Positions 33,006 through 40,435 of a stretch of 40,435 bases of DNA are shown in pieces. Source of the stretch: Betaproteobacteria bacterium (GTDB taxonomy: Bacteria > Pseudomonadota > Gammaproteobacteria > Burkholderiales > Burkholderiaceae_A). Position 1 is the first letter of the stretch. Each line of letters starts with the position of its first letter. The stretch lies in assembly GCA_028139135.1 (NCBI GenBank), contig JAOINB010000011.1:1-40435 (forward strand), read 5' to 3'. The notes under the pieces were generated by a model. That model ran no database searches, was not told the DNA's origin, and saw nothing but the letters and a program-made list of their open reading frames with translations. The position numbers and the translations under genes were made by a program.

Positions 33006-34385
33006 ATGGACAACTGGAAAAATCCCGTAATATTATTTTTGTATTGTATATTTTTATGGAGCTCGAATGTTCTCGCGTTCTCTAATCCTCCTACCGTCGA
33101 CAAAATTTTAACTAATGGGCTTAGGGTTTTGGTTTTTGAAGACCATTCCGCTCCCACCGTAATTCAAATGACTGTTGTTAGGGCTGGCTCCATAGATGAG
33201 GTTGACGGAAAATCGGGCGTAGCGCACGTACTTGAGCACATGATGTTTAAAAGAACAGAAACCATGAAAGAGGGTGAGTTTAGTAGAATTATCGGAAGCT
33301 TAGGTGGGCAGGAGAATGCTTTCACCTCCAGAGAGATTACCGGATATCATCAGCAAGTCCATAAGGACCATTTAGAAACCGTAATTAAATTAGAGGCGGA
33401 TCGGATGCAAAATTTGGTTTTTAACCAGGAGGACTTTAAAAAAGAAATTCAGGTGGTTTTGCAAGAGCGGCTTTTACGAACTGATGATAGCCCCAAAGGA
33501 CGAGCATATGAAACGTTATTTGCACAAGCTTTCCAAGCTTCACCTATTCGTAGGCCGATTATCGGTTGGAGAGATGATATTCTGAACTTAGAGCTTTCTG
33601 ATGCTAAGGAATGGTATGACAAGTGGTATGTGCCCAATAACATAACGGTGATAATCGCTGGCGCTGTTGAAAGCAGTAAAGCTGTAACGTTCATTGAGAA
33701 ATATTATGGGGCGAGTAATAAGGCAAGTTTGCCACCGAGAAAACCTAGAAAAGAGCCACCTCAGGTTGGGCAAAGACGAGTAGAGTTAAGCGCTCCCGCT
33801 GAAAATAAATTTTTTTTAAAGCTTTGGAAGGCTCCAGTCATTTCAGAAGATTCAGGTGATATGGTCTACGAAAATCATAAGGTTAGACAGGTCGTTGCTA
33901 TGGGTGTATTAGGTGTTTTGTTAGGTGATGAGGATACGGGAATATTGATAAAGAAACTTGTAAGAGAAAGTCAAAAGGCGGTGTCTATTTCTATCGGATC
34001 TTCTTGGATGTCTAGGGGACCTGGTTATTTTGTTGTCGATGCTACACCGGCGCGAGGAGTTTCCATTGAGGAGCTCGAAAGTGAAATACAGCACGAAATT
34101 AAAAATATATTACGTGCGCGTTTGCCCGAAAAATATTTAAATATGGTGAAGAGGCGTGCAAAAGCTGACCAAATCTATCAAAAGGATTCTTTAATGAGTC
34201 AGGTTCGTGAGGCATCCCTTTTTGTTACCAATCAGAGGAGTCTCGACGAATCAAAAAAATGGTTAGACGTTCTTGAGTCAATAACTTTTGAGGACGTAGT
34301 TAAAGTAGGTAGACTGATATTTGATGAACAGAAATCAACGGTTTTATTGTTCTATCCGCAAAAATTAAAAGATAACAAACTATGA
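33006..34385 (+). CDS. M16 zinc metallopeptidase (catalytic member of the pair)
   Basis: A 459-residue secreted or periplasmic insulinase-family peptidase. The N-terminus is a signal peptide (about 1-25, VILFLYCIFLWSSNVLAF). The inverted zinc motif HxxEH is HVLEH at 74-78, in GVAHVLEHMMFKRTE, with further Glu residues in KKEIQVVLQERLL at the distance where the third zinc ligand is expected. Two homologous halves follow the usual layout. It overlaps the next M16 gene by four bases; such pairs form a heterodimer of an active and an inactive partner. The natural substrate is unknown. The ATG has no clear Shine-Dalgarno. Confidence 0.92.
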   Translation: MDNWKNPVILFLYCIFLWSSNVLAFSNPPTVDKILTNGLRVLVFEDHSAPTVIQMTVVRAGSIDEVDGKSGVAHVLEHMMFKRTETMKEGEFSRIIGSLGGQENAFTSREITGYHQQVHKDHLETVIKLEADRMQNLVFNQEDFKKEIQVVLQERLLRTDDSPKGRAYETLFAQAFQASPIRRPIIGWRDDILNLELSDAKEWYDKWYVPNNITVIIAGAVESSKAVTFIEKYYGASNKASLPPRKPRKEPPQVGQRRVELSAPAENKFFLKLWKAPVISEDSGDMVYENHKVRQVVAMGVLGVLLGDEDTGILIKKLVRESQKAVSISIGSSWMSRGPGYFVVDATPARGVSIEELESEIQHEIKNILRARLPEKYLNMVKRRAKADQIYQKDSLMSQVREASLFVTNQRSLDESKKWLDVLESITFEDVVKVGRLIFDEQKSTVLLFYPQKLKDNKL

Positions 34386-35782
34386 AAAAAAGTAGAATAA
34401 GGTTTTATTTTTTCAGGAGTTTAATTTTTTGTATTTTATGTCCAGTATTCAGTCTTCAAAGTCTCGAAAAAGAGCAGGCACAGTTCGATCAACGATTAAA
34501 TATAAAAAGCTGGAAGACTAATAGCGGTAGTTCAGTTTTTTTTGTCAATTCTCAAAGGTTACCAATGGTTGACATCATGATAGACGTTGATGCAGGCAGT
34601 AGATGGGATCCCTCTGGTCTCGAGGGGCTCGCATCATTGGTAGCTGGGATGTTATTAAAAGGGCATTATTTAGATGGTAAAACTGTATCTGAGGAAGAAG
34701 TTGGGGAGTTTTTTGTTCAGAACTCAATTATACGGTCTGTCAGTACAAGTAGAGATAAAGTCTCCATCTCTCTTCGTTTCTTAAATGAACCTGAAGTCAT
34801 TCAGAAATTAGGTCGTTTTTTACACAATGTTCTCTCAAAGCCAGCATTTAACGAATCGATTCTTGCACGACAAAAAAGCCGGAGCTTGCTTGCCTTGAGA
34901 GAGGCTTTGACCAGACCTCAGCAACTAGCTCTTAGAAATCTTTGGGATAAGATGTACCCAGACCATCCATACGGGCGCAGTGTGACGGAGCAATCTCTGG
35001 GTAATGTTAGTCGAGAAGAGTTACAAATTTTTTTTCGCAAATTCTGGACGCCTGAAAGAATAACTTTTTCCGTTGTGGGCGACCTAGAAGATAAGGAGTT
35101 GGAGTCTTTTTTAGGCGATATGACCTCTTTCCAGTCGAAGAACATTTCTGCTAAATTTGGAGAGAACCTTGAGAGGCAAGAAAACTATAACTATAAAAAA
35201 ATTCTTCCGCCAGTAGTTTTTCCGTTGGCAGAAACTATTATGATTGACCATCCTGCAGAGCAAAGTCACATTTGGATTGGTACACCTATGTTGGCAAGGC
35301 ATCAAATAGAGGATATCTTTCCATTCTTTGTTGCAAATTATATTTTGGGGGGTAGTGGATTCGGGTCCAGGCTTACGACTGAAGTCAGGGAAAAGCGTGG
35401 ACTGTCTTACAGTGTTTTCTCGGGGTTTAGTTTATTAAAACAGAAAGGTCCTTTTTTTATAGGACTTCAGACCAGCAAGCAAAACACCTCCGTTGCTTTA
35501 AAGGTAGTTCAGGAAACACTTACTGATTTTGTTCATAATGGGCCTGATGATATCGAATTGGAAAAAGCCAAAACTGGATTGATTGGCGGTTTTGCTCTCA
35601 AACTTGATTCTAACAGAAAAGCATTAATGAATTTATCTCAGATTGCGTACTATGACTTGCCTTTAGATTACCTGGACAATTGGATTGATCGGATAGCTTC
35701 GGTAACGAAGGAGGACGTGAAAAGAGTTTTGAAAACGTACTTCGTACCTGAGAATATGCAAACTGTGATAGTTGGGAAATAG
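34382..35782 (+). CDS. M16 peptidase-like protein lacking the zinc motif (partner subunit)
   Basis: A 466-residue insulinase-fold protein with an N-terminal signal peptide (about 10-28). The place of the HxxEH motif reads LEGLASLVAGMLLKG, with no His pair, so it is not catalytic by itself. The C-terminal half keeps the substrate-binding motif of the family, LTTEVREKRGLSYSVFSGF (Arg and Tyr of R-G-L-S-Y). It starts four bases inside the end of the active M16 gene, consistent with a coupled heterodimer. This active/inactive pairing is normal for proteobacteria. Confidence 0.9.
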   Translation: MKKSRIRFYFFRSLIFCILCPVFSLQSLEKEQAQFDQRLNIKSWKTNSGSSVFFVNSQRLPMVDIMIDVDAGSRWDPSGLEGLASLVAGMLLKGHYLDGKTVSEEEVGEFFVQNSIIRSVSTSRDKVSISLRFLNEPEVIQKLGRFLHNVLSKPAFNESILARQKSRSLLALREALTRPQQLALRNLWDKMYPDHPYGRSVTEQSLGNVSREELQIFFRKFWTPERITFSVVGDLEDKELESFLGDMTSFQSKNISAKFGENLERQENYNYKKILPPVVFPLAETIMIDHPAEQSHIWIGTPMLARHQIEDIFPFFVANYILGGSGFGSRLTTEVREKRGLSYSVFSGFSLLKQKGPFFIGLQTSKQNTSVALKVVQETLTDFVHNGPDDIELEKAKTGLIGGFALKLDSNRKALMNLSQIAYYDLPLDYLDNWIDRIASVTKEDVKRVLKTYFVPENMQTVIVGK

Positions 35783-36335
35783 CAGAAATACAACTCGCAT
35801 TACTGGAGGAATCTGGAAACGAACGATAGTTCCAGTCTACGAGGATAGTTCGGTTAGACCTACTCTGAGTAGGACAAGAGAAACGTTGTTTAACTGGATA
35901 CGCCAGGATATCGAGATAGCTGAGTGTGAAGTGTTGGACTTATTTTGCGGTTCAGGCGTGTTAGGTCTAGAGGCGATGAGCAGAGGAGCTTTATCTGCTT
36001 GTTTCGTTGACCACAACATGGAATGCTTAGCAGGTATTGCGAAACTTTTGACAAGACTAAATGCTAGCCATAAAGCTACATTAATTAATGAAGAAGTCTC
36101 AAGTTGGTTGGGACATAATGTCGATAAAAAATACGACCTTGTATTTTTGGATCCGCCTTTTGCTTTTGATAACCCTACGGTATATCTTCGGCAGGTTAAA
36201 CATTTAGTAAAAAAAAATGGATTAGTATACCTAGAAAATAAAAGTTCCACGTCAATAACACTCGATTCTGAGGTAGAATGTTGGAGGTCGGCCAGTGCTG
36301 GAAACGTCTACTATGGGCTATATAGAATTTTGTGA
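35772..36335 (+). CDS. rsmD: 16S rRNA (guanine(966)-N2)-methyltransferase
   Basis: RsmD methylates G966 of 16S rRNA. The 187-residue protein has the N-terminal RITGGIWKRTIVPV followed by VRPTLSRTRETLFNWI, the SAM-binding VLDLFCGSGVLGLEAMSRGA, and the catalytic DLVFLDPPF of N-methyltransferases. The start is TTG at 35772, overlapping the M16 gene by 11 bases; later in-frame starts would remove family sequence. It is followed by coaD 21 bases later, the usual rsmD-coaD pair. Confidence 0.93.
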   Translation: MGNSRNTTRITGGIWKRTIVPVYEDSSVRPTLSRTRETLFNWIRQDIEIAECEVLDLFCGSGVLGLEAMSRGALSACFVDHNMECLAGIAKLLTRLNASHKATLINEEVSSWLGHNVDKKYDLVFLDPPFAFDNPTVYLRQVKHLVKKNGLVYLENKSSTSITLDSEVECWRSASAGNVYYGLYRIL

Positions 36336-36356
36336 ATTACCTAATAAAGAGTTTTT

Positions 36357-36836
36357 ATGACTATTGCTGTATACCCAGGAACATTTGACCCGTTAACTCG
36401 CGGACACCAAGATATAGTGAGAAGAGCTTCTGATCTTTTCGAAAAAATAGTTTTGGGGGTTGCGGAAAGTCCTAAAAAAAATCCTTTTTTCACTTTAGAG
36501 GAACGAGTGTCAATCGCAGAGGAGGTTTTTGACAAAAATCAACAAGTATCAGTCCATGGTTTTACTGGTCTGTTAAGAGATTTCTTGTATAAGCATAAGG
36601 CTAAAGTAATAATTAGAGGTCTCAGGGCAGTATCAGACTTTGAGTTTGAATTTCAGATGGCTGGAATGAACAGGCATTTAATGCCGGAAATAGAAACAGT
36701 ATTTTTGACGCCCTCGGAGCAGTATCAATTTATATCTGGGACAATTGTCAGGGAAATTGCTGTTCTTGGAGGTGATGTTTCTGAATTTTTATACCCGACT
36801 GTGCGATCGCATTTAGAAAAAAAGTTAGAAAAATAA
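36357..36836 (+). CDS. coaD: Phosphopantetheine adenylyltransferase
   Basis: The enzyme makes dephospho-CoA from 4'-phosphopantetheine and ATP, the penultimate step of CoA synthesis. Its 159 residues are the standard length. The nucleotidyltransferase motif is [19 protein letters not shown] (T-x-G-H type, His17), and the second motif, [10 protein letters not shown], replaces the usual [31 protein letters not shown] is also diagnostic. The start is ATG at 36357. Confidence 0.96.
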   Translation: MTIAVYPGTFDPLTRGHQDIVRRASDLFEKIVLGVAESPKKNPFFTLEERVSIAEEVFDKNQQVSVHGFTGLLRDFLYKHKAKVIIRGLRAVSDFEFEFQMAGMNRHLMPEIETVFLTPSEQYQFISGTIVREIAVLGGDVSEFLYPTVRSHLEKKLEK

Positions 36837-36842
36837 GAATAT

Positions 36843-36871
36843 TTGTTCAAAATGAAAAATTTAATTAGAAT
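36843..36871 (+). promoter_or_regulatory. Promoter of the tRNA-Gln-prs transcript
   Basis: A -35 TTGTTC (36843-36848) and a -10 TAGAAT (36866-36871) are separated by exactly 17 bases. Transcription would begin near 36878, about 22 bases before the tRNA. No terminator is seen between tRNA and prs, so both are probably made from it. Confidence 0.6.
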
Positions 36872-36899
36872 AATTTTTATATTTCTGGAGAAAAAGCTA

Positions 36900-36976
36900 T
36901 GGGGAGTAGCCAAGTTGGTTAAGGCACCGGATTTTGATTCCGGCATGCGAGGGTTCGAGTCCTTCCTCCCCAGCCA
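36900..36976 (+). tRNA. tRNA-Gln (anticodon UUG), CCA encoded
   Basis: The acceptor stem pairs TGGGGAG (36900-36906) with CTCCCCA (36966-36972), followed by discriminator G and encoded CCA (36974-36976). The anticodon stem CCGGA/TCCGG encloses the loop TTTTGAT, whose middle bases give anticodon TTG (UUG), reading CAA and CAG for glutamine. The T arm is GAGGG-TTCGAGT-CCTTC. The total length is 77 bases. prs follows about 17 bases later, and tRNA-Gln before prs is a pattern known from betaproteobacteria. Confidence 0.97.
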
Positions 36977-36993
36977 CTTATTGCGTGCCTAAT

Positions 36994-37974
36994 GTGAAAA
37001 ATAGATTTCCCTCATCTGATTCGCCTACAACGAATGACCTAATGGTTTTTACGGGAAGTGCTAATATCCAACTTGCTAAAGATGTAACTAAAAATCTTGC
37101 TATAAAGTTAGGTAAAGCAAGCGTCTCTAGGTTTTCTGATCATGAGATTTCGATTGAAATTCTTGAGCATGTCAGGGGAAAGGATATATTCGTGTTGCAG
37201 TCAACATGTTTTCCGTCAAATGACAATCTTATGGAGATCTTATTGATCGTGGATGCCCTGAGGAGGTCTTCAGCTGGAAGGATAACTGCTGCTATTCCCT
37301 ACTTTGGTTATGCGAGACAAGACAGGCGTGTTCGTTCCTCCCGGGTTCCTATCAGTGCTAAGGTTGTTGCAAATATGCTTGAGTCTACTGGCGCCAACAG
37401 AATTCTAACTATGGACTTACACTCAGACCAAATTCAAGGGTTTTTTGACATCCCTGTTGATAATATTTATGCAACACCAATAATGCTAGGTGAAATTTGC
37501 AAGAATGATTTTTATGCTCCCATCGTGGTATCTCCTGATGTTGGAGGAGTCGTGAGGGCAAGGGCGTTTGCGAAAGAGTTAAATACAGATCTCGCTATAA
37601 TTGACAAAAGAAGGTCCAGAGCAAATGTCTCTGAGGTTATGACTGTTTTAGGAGACGTTTCTAACAGAACTTGTTTGATCATGGATGACGTAGTCGACAC
37701 GGCTGGTACTCTTATTAGAGCGGCAGATGCCTTAAAAGAAAAAGGAGCAGTCGCTGTAAATGCTTACTGTACCCATCCTGTGTTATCTGGTGAAGCAGTA
37801 AGTAGGATTGAAGAATCAGCCTTAGATCAACTTGTCGTAACAGATACAATTCCCTTAACAGGCGAAGGTTCAAAGTCTAAAAAAATCAAACAAATAAGTT
37901 GTGGAGGCCTTCTTGCAGAGACCATACTGAGGATTTCAAAGTCTGATAGTGTAAGTTCGTTATTCCTCGACTAA
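36994..37974 (+). CDS. prs: Ribose-phosphate pyrophosphokinase
   Basis: The enzyme makes PRPP from ribose-5-phosphate and ATP, for nucleotide, His and Trp synthesis. Family segments are [20 protein letters not shown]-type [32 protein letters not shown], the catalytic [16 protein letters not shown] with DKRR after it, and the PRPP-binding [14 protein letters not shown]. The C-terminal SVSSLFLD is typical. The frame is open back to an ATG at 36934, inside the tRNA, which cannot be the start. I chose the GTG at 36994 (326 aa) because homology with other beta enzymes (N-D-x-L-M-V-F-T-G) begins before the ATG at 37042, the alternative start (310 aa). Confidence 0.93.
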   Translation: MKNRFPSSDSPTTNDLMVFTGSANIQLAKDVTKNLAIKLGKASVSRFSDHEISIEILEHVRGKDIFVLQSTCFPSNDNLMEILLIVDALRRSSAGRITAAIPYFGYARQDRRVRSSRVPISAKVVANMLESTGANRILTMDLHSDQIQGFFDIPVDNIYATPIMLGEICKNDFYAPIVVSPDVGGVVRARAFAKELNTDLAIIDKRRSRANVSEVMTVLGDVSNRTCLIMDDVVDTAGTLIRAADALKEKGAVAVNAYCTHPVLSGEAVSRIEESALDQLVVTDTIPLTGEGSKSKKIKQISCGGLLAETILRISKSDSVSSLFLD

Positions 37975-38040
37975 AAAAATGGAAAAGGTGAGGGATTTTA
38001 GGTAAAATATACAGTTATTTCGATTCTGTTAGGAAGAATT

Positions 38041-38727
38041 ATGCAAGGGAGTTTTACGGAGGTTATCGCAGAAGGTCGAGAATTTAGTGGTTCCTCTGCA
38101 TCAAAAAAGTTACGAAGGTCCGGAAAAGTACCTGGAATTGTTTATGGGTCCGATGATAAACCCACTTTAATACAAGTTGACCACAATCAAATCTCACTTG
38201 CTTTGGATATTGAATCCTTTCATTCCTCCATTTTGGAATTAAAAATTGGCAGTTCGAAGGAAAAGGTCCTTCTTCGTGATTACCAGATGCACCCCTTTAA
38301 GAGACAAGTAAACCATATAGATTTTCAACGGGTGGATGAAAAGAAACAAATTCACACTAATGTTCCCCTGCATTTTATTGGAGAAGAAGATTCGCCTGCT
38401 GTTAAGATGGCTGGAGGACTAATATCCCATATACTAAACGATGTTGAAATAACTTGTTTGCCCAAAGATCTTCCGAGCTATATAGAAATTGATTTATCTG
38501 ATTTGGATATCGGTAACTCACTTCATATAAGCCAACTAATTTTTCCGGATGGTGTAAAGCCGGTACTGCATGGACAGGATGATCCTGTAGTCGTCACGGC
38601 AATCAAGCCTAAGGGAGTGGCTGCAGAGGATGAGCAGGATACTGATATAGAGGAAAGCGACGCCGCTGCTGACGGAACTGATGGTAATGCAACTGGTTCA
38701 GGGGAATCTGACACAAGCACCGTTTAA
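38041..38727 (+). CDS. rplY: 50S ribosomal protein L25/general stress protein Ctc
   Basis: L25 of the longer CTC type binds 5S rRNA. The 228-residue protein has the L25 domain (about 7-95, with SASKKLRRSGKVPGIVYGSD and LRDYQMHPFKRQVNHIDFQRV) and a beta-rich TL5/CTC C-terminal domain (about 100-195). It ends in an acidic, low-complexity tail rich in Asp, Glu, Gly and Ala. The ATG at 38041 has AGGAAG at good spacing. It lies between prs and pth, the conserved order. Confidence 0.95.
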   Translation: MQGSFTEVIAEGREFSGSSASKKLRRSGKVPGIVYGSDDKPTLIQVDHNQISLALDIESFHSSILELKIGSSKEKVLLRDYQMHPFKRQVNHIDFQRVDEKKQIHTNVPLHFIGEEDSPAVKMAGGLISHILNDVEITCLPKDLPSYIEIDLSDLDIGNSLHISQLIFPDGVKPVLHGQDDPVVVTAIKPKGVAAEDEQDTDIEESDAAADGTDGNATGSGESDTSTV

Positions 38728-38743
38728 ATTTAGTTGGTATAAA

Positions 38744-39346
38744 TTGAATACTAAATGCATTATTGCCCTAGGTAACCCCGGGCAGGAATTTAGGGATACC
38801 CGACACAATGTCGCCCAAAGGGTATTTTCTGAACTCGAGAGACATTCAGTTTTAAGCTGGGAGACTAAACAAAAGCTTTATGCTGAAATCTGTTTTTGGA
38901 TTCCCAATGGGTCAAAAAAAAAGTTTATGCTTATTAAGCCCACCGTATACATGAACGAGTCTGGAAAGACTGTCAATAATCTCTGCGCCTACTTTGGTAT
39001 AGAATCCGACAATATCATAGTAATCCATGATGAATTAGATTTAGCTCCCGGCACGGCAAAAATACAATTTGGAGGAGGTGCTGCTGGGCATAACGGAGTT
39101 CTGGACATTTATAAATCCCTACGAAATAAAAAATTTAAACGGTTGCGTATAGGTGTTGGGCATCCAAGAGCTCTTGGCCTTCATCAGTCCGTTTCGAATT
39201 TCGTGCTACAGAGACCTAGTGAAGTTGAGGGGAAGGCGATAGAAAAGATTGTCAAGTTTTGCTCGAATTTTTTAGTTGAAATATGCGAGATGAGCTCTAT
39301 CGAGGCAAATTCCTATCTTCAACAGGGGGTAAGGGAGTGGGGCTAA
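38744..39346 (+). CDS. pth: Peptidyl-tRNA hydrolase
   Basis: Pth frees tRNA from prematurely released peptidyl-tRNA. The protein has IIALGNPGQEFRDTRHNVAQ with catalytic His21, the LIKPTVYMNESGK segment, VIHDELDLAPG with the catalytic Asp, and GGGAAGHNGVLDI. The frame is open upstream into rplY (to 38681), but homology starts only at CIIALGNPG. I chose the TTG at 38744 (200 aa), 16 bases after the rplY stop; there is no in-frame ATG nearby and no clear Shine-Dalgarno. The end overlaps the ychF start by ten bases. Confidence 0.93.
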   Translation: MNTKCIIALGNPGQEFRDTRHNVAQRVFSELERHSVLSWETKQKLYAEICFWIPNGSKKKFMLIKPTVYMNESGKTVNNLCAYFGIESDNIIVIHDELDLAPGTAKIQFGGGAAGHNGVLDIYKSLRNKKFKRLRIGVGHPRALGLHQSVSNFVLQRPSEVEGKAIEKIVKFCSNFLVEICEMSSIEANSYLQQGVREWG

Positions 39347-40428
39347 AGTGTGGTTTCGTAGGTCTCCCAAATGTTGGCAAAAGTACATTATTCAATGCCT
39401 TGACAAAATCAAATATTGCGGCAGAAAATTACCCTTTCTGCACAATCGAACCAAATACTGGGTTAGTTGAACTGCCGGACAACAGATTACGGAAAATTAG
39501 CGACCTTTTGAATCCAAAGAAAACTATCAGCGCTATAGTTGAATTTACGGATATCGCTGGCTTAGTTGCAGGTGCCAGTAAAGGAGAAGGGTTAGGGAAT
39601 AAGTTTTTAGCAAATATAAGAGAAAGTTCTGCGATTATCAACGTCGTTCGATGTTTTGAGGACGAAAATATCACTCACGTTAACGGTCGGGTGGATCCTT
39701 TATCTGATATTGAGACGATCACCACAGAGTTAGCGCTTAGTGATTTAAATACCCTTGAAAAACGAAGCCAAAAGCTTGAGAAACTGCAAAAATCAGGTGA
39801 TAAAAAAGCAAGCTTTGAATACGAATTAGTCAACAAGTGCATTGGACCACTCAATAATTGCGGTTCTCTCAATGGGATCACTTTCGAAAAACAAGAAAAA
39901 ATAGTTTTGGCTAGCTTTAATCTTCTCACGCTTAAACCAATGATGTTTGTTGCAAACGTTAGTGAAAATGAATTTACAGATAACAAGCATCTGTCTAAAC
40001 TCAAGTCCTTTGCAAGTAAGATAAATACTCCCGTAGTTACAATTTGCGCCTCCTTAGAATCGCAGCTAGTTGATTTTGACGAAAACGAGAAAAAAGAATT
40101 TTTAAAGGAATCTGGTATAGAGGAACCTGGATTGAACCGTTTAATAAGAGAAGCATTTCGCTTATTAGGATTACAAACTTTTTTTACGGCTGGGCCAAAT
40201 GAAGTTAGAGCATGGACTATAAAACAAGGCTCTACAGCGCCAGAGGCTGCTGGAGAAATTCACTCAGATTTTGAACGAGGATTTATTCGTGCTGATGTTA
40301 TTAGTTATTCTGACTTTATAATGTGCGGATCAGATATAGCTGCAAAGGAAGCCGGAAAGCTTCGCTCTGAGGGAAAGGAATACGTCGTTAGTGATGGAGA
40401 CGTAATTCATTTTAAATTCAATGTATAG
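39337..40428 (+). CDS. ychF: Redox-regulated ATPase/GTPase YchF
   Basis: YchF is a ribosome-associated P-loop NTPase of the Obg family (OLA1 in eukaryotes) that prefers ATP. The protein starts MGLKCGFVGLPNVGKST with the P-loop at 9-17, then NYPFCTIEPNTG (switch I), DIAGLVAGASKGEGLGN (G3), and ends with the TGS-like domain AWTIKQGSTAPEAAGEIHSDFERGFIRADVI. The GTG at 39337 has AGGGGG at proper spacing and gives 363 residues, the exact family length. A longer reading from 39283 is only the pth gene in another frame. Confidence 0.96.
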   Translation: MGLKCGFVGLPNVGKSTLFNALTKSNIAAENYPFCTIEPNTGLVELPDNRLRKISDLLNPKKTISAIVEFTDIAGLVAGASKGEGLGNKFLANIRESSAIINVVRCFEDENITHVNGRVDPLSDIETITTELALSDLNTLEKRSQKLEKLQKSGDKKASFEYELVNKCIGPLNNCGSLNGITFEKQEKIVLASFNLLTLKPMMFVANVSENEFTDNKHLSKLKSFASKINTPVVTICASLESQLVDFDENEKKEFLKESGIEEPGLNRLIREAFRLLGLQTFFTAGPNEVRAWTIKQGSTAPEAAGEIHSDFERGFIRADVISYSDFIMCGSDIAAKEAGKLRSEGKEYVVSDGDVIHFKFNV

Positions 40429-40435
40429 CAAGAGT

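Noticed and set aside
34382-35782. Loss of the zinc motif in the second M16 protein as a decay signal
   Set aside because: An inactive partner next to an active M16 protein is the usual state of these pairs.
36934-36993. Upstream extension of prs starting inside the tRNA gene
   Set aside because: The ATG at 36934 lies in the anticodon arm of a complete tRNA-Gln, and the extra residues have no family similarity.
38681-38743. Upstream extension of pth into rplY
   Set aside because: It is the rplY tail read in another frame; Pth homology starts at the TTG at 38744.
39283-39336. Upstream extension of ychF into pth
   Set aside because: The GTG at 39337 has a good Shine-Dalgarno and gives the exact family length and N-terminus (M-x-L-K-C-G).

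Overview
The window is a gene-dense, AT-rich stretch of bacterial chromosome, almost entirely core metabolism and housekeeping. Gene content and order point to a betaproteobacterium, probably in Burkholderiales. The diagnostic blocks are metF-ahcY-metK beside lpxL-dapF-DUF484-xerC; gpmA and ctpA beside rhodanese-secB-gpsA; a cox cluster with DUF2244, a tiny cox assembly protein and the DUF2909 twin-membrane protein, followed by rpoH; ftsY divergent from paired M16 peptidases, rsmD and coaD; and tRNA-Gln-prs-rplY-pth-ychF. Intergenic gaps are short (longest about 190 bases), many genes overlap by a few bases, and TTG/GTG starts are common. Several genes I expect from betaproteobacterial synteny are missing. 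Together this suggests a streamlined genome. I see no prophage, insertion sequence, integron, CRISPR array or toxin-antitoxin locus.

Layout. 1-4042: a pteridine-reductase-like SDR (cut by the left edge), a MidA-type methyltransferase, CCA-adding enzyme and an NDUFA9-like protein. 4058-9557: a leftward block of lytic transglycosylase, metF, ahcY and metK, the methyl-cycle genes, with an S-adenosylhomocysteine (SAH) riboswitch in front of ahcY. 9612-15231: a rightward run of lipid A acyltransferase, dapF, DUF484, xerC, dksA, argB and a HAD nucleotidase. 15262-18215: leftward moeB-like, ctpA and gpmA. 18282-21270: a Cys-less rhodanese, secB, gpsA and a degenerate BioC-like methyltransferase. 21462-28683: the aa3-type cytochrome c oxidase cluster with assembly factors. 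28695-29546: rpoH, with a CIRCE/HrcA operator lying on its promoter. 29686-31974: an Orn/Lys/Arg decarboxylase. 31971-32936: ftsY, split by two compensating frameshifts. 33006-36836: two M16 peptidases, rsmD and coaD. 36900-40428: tRNA-Gln(UUG), prs, rplY, pth and ychF.

I do not find a clearly new multi-gene system. The items most worth a second look are regulatory or decay signals: (1) the SAH riboswitch with a perfect seven-pair hairpin hiding the ahcY Shine-Dalgarno; (2) the CIRCE element overlapping a good sigma-70 promoter for rpoH; (3) the doubly frameshifted but otherwise conserved ftsY; (4) loss of key residues in the HD domain of CCA transferase, in the SAM motif of the BioC-like protein and in the rhodanese loop; and (5) a cox cluster without ctaA or sco. 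Functional calls rest on motif recognition and remembered gene order. No database search was possible.
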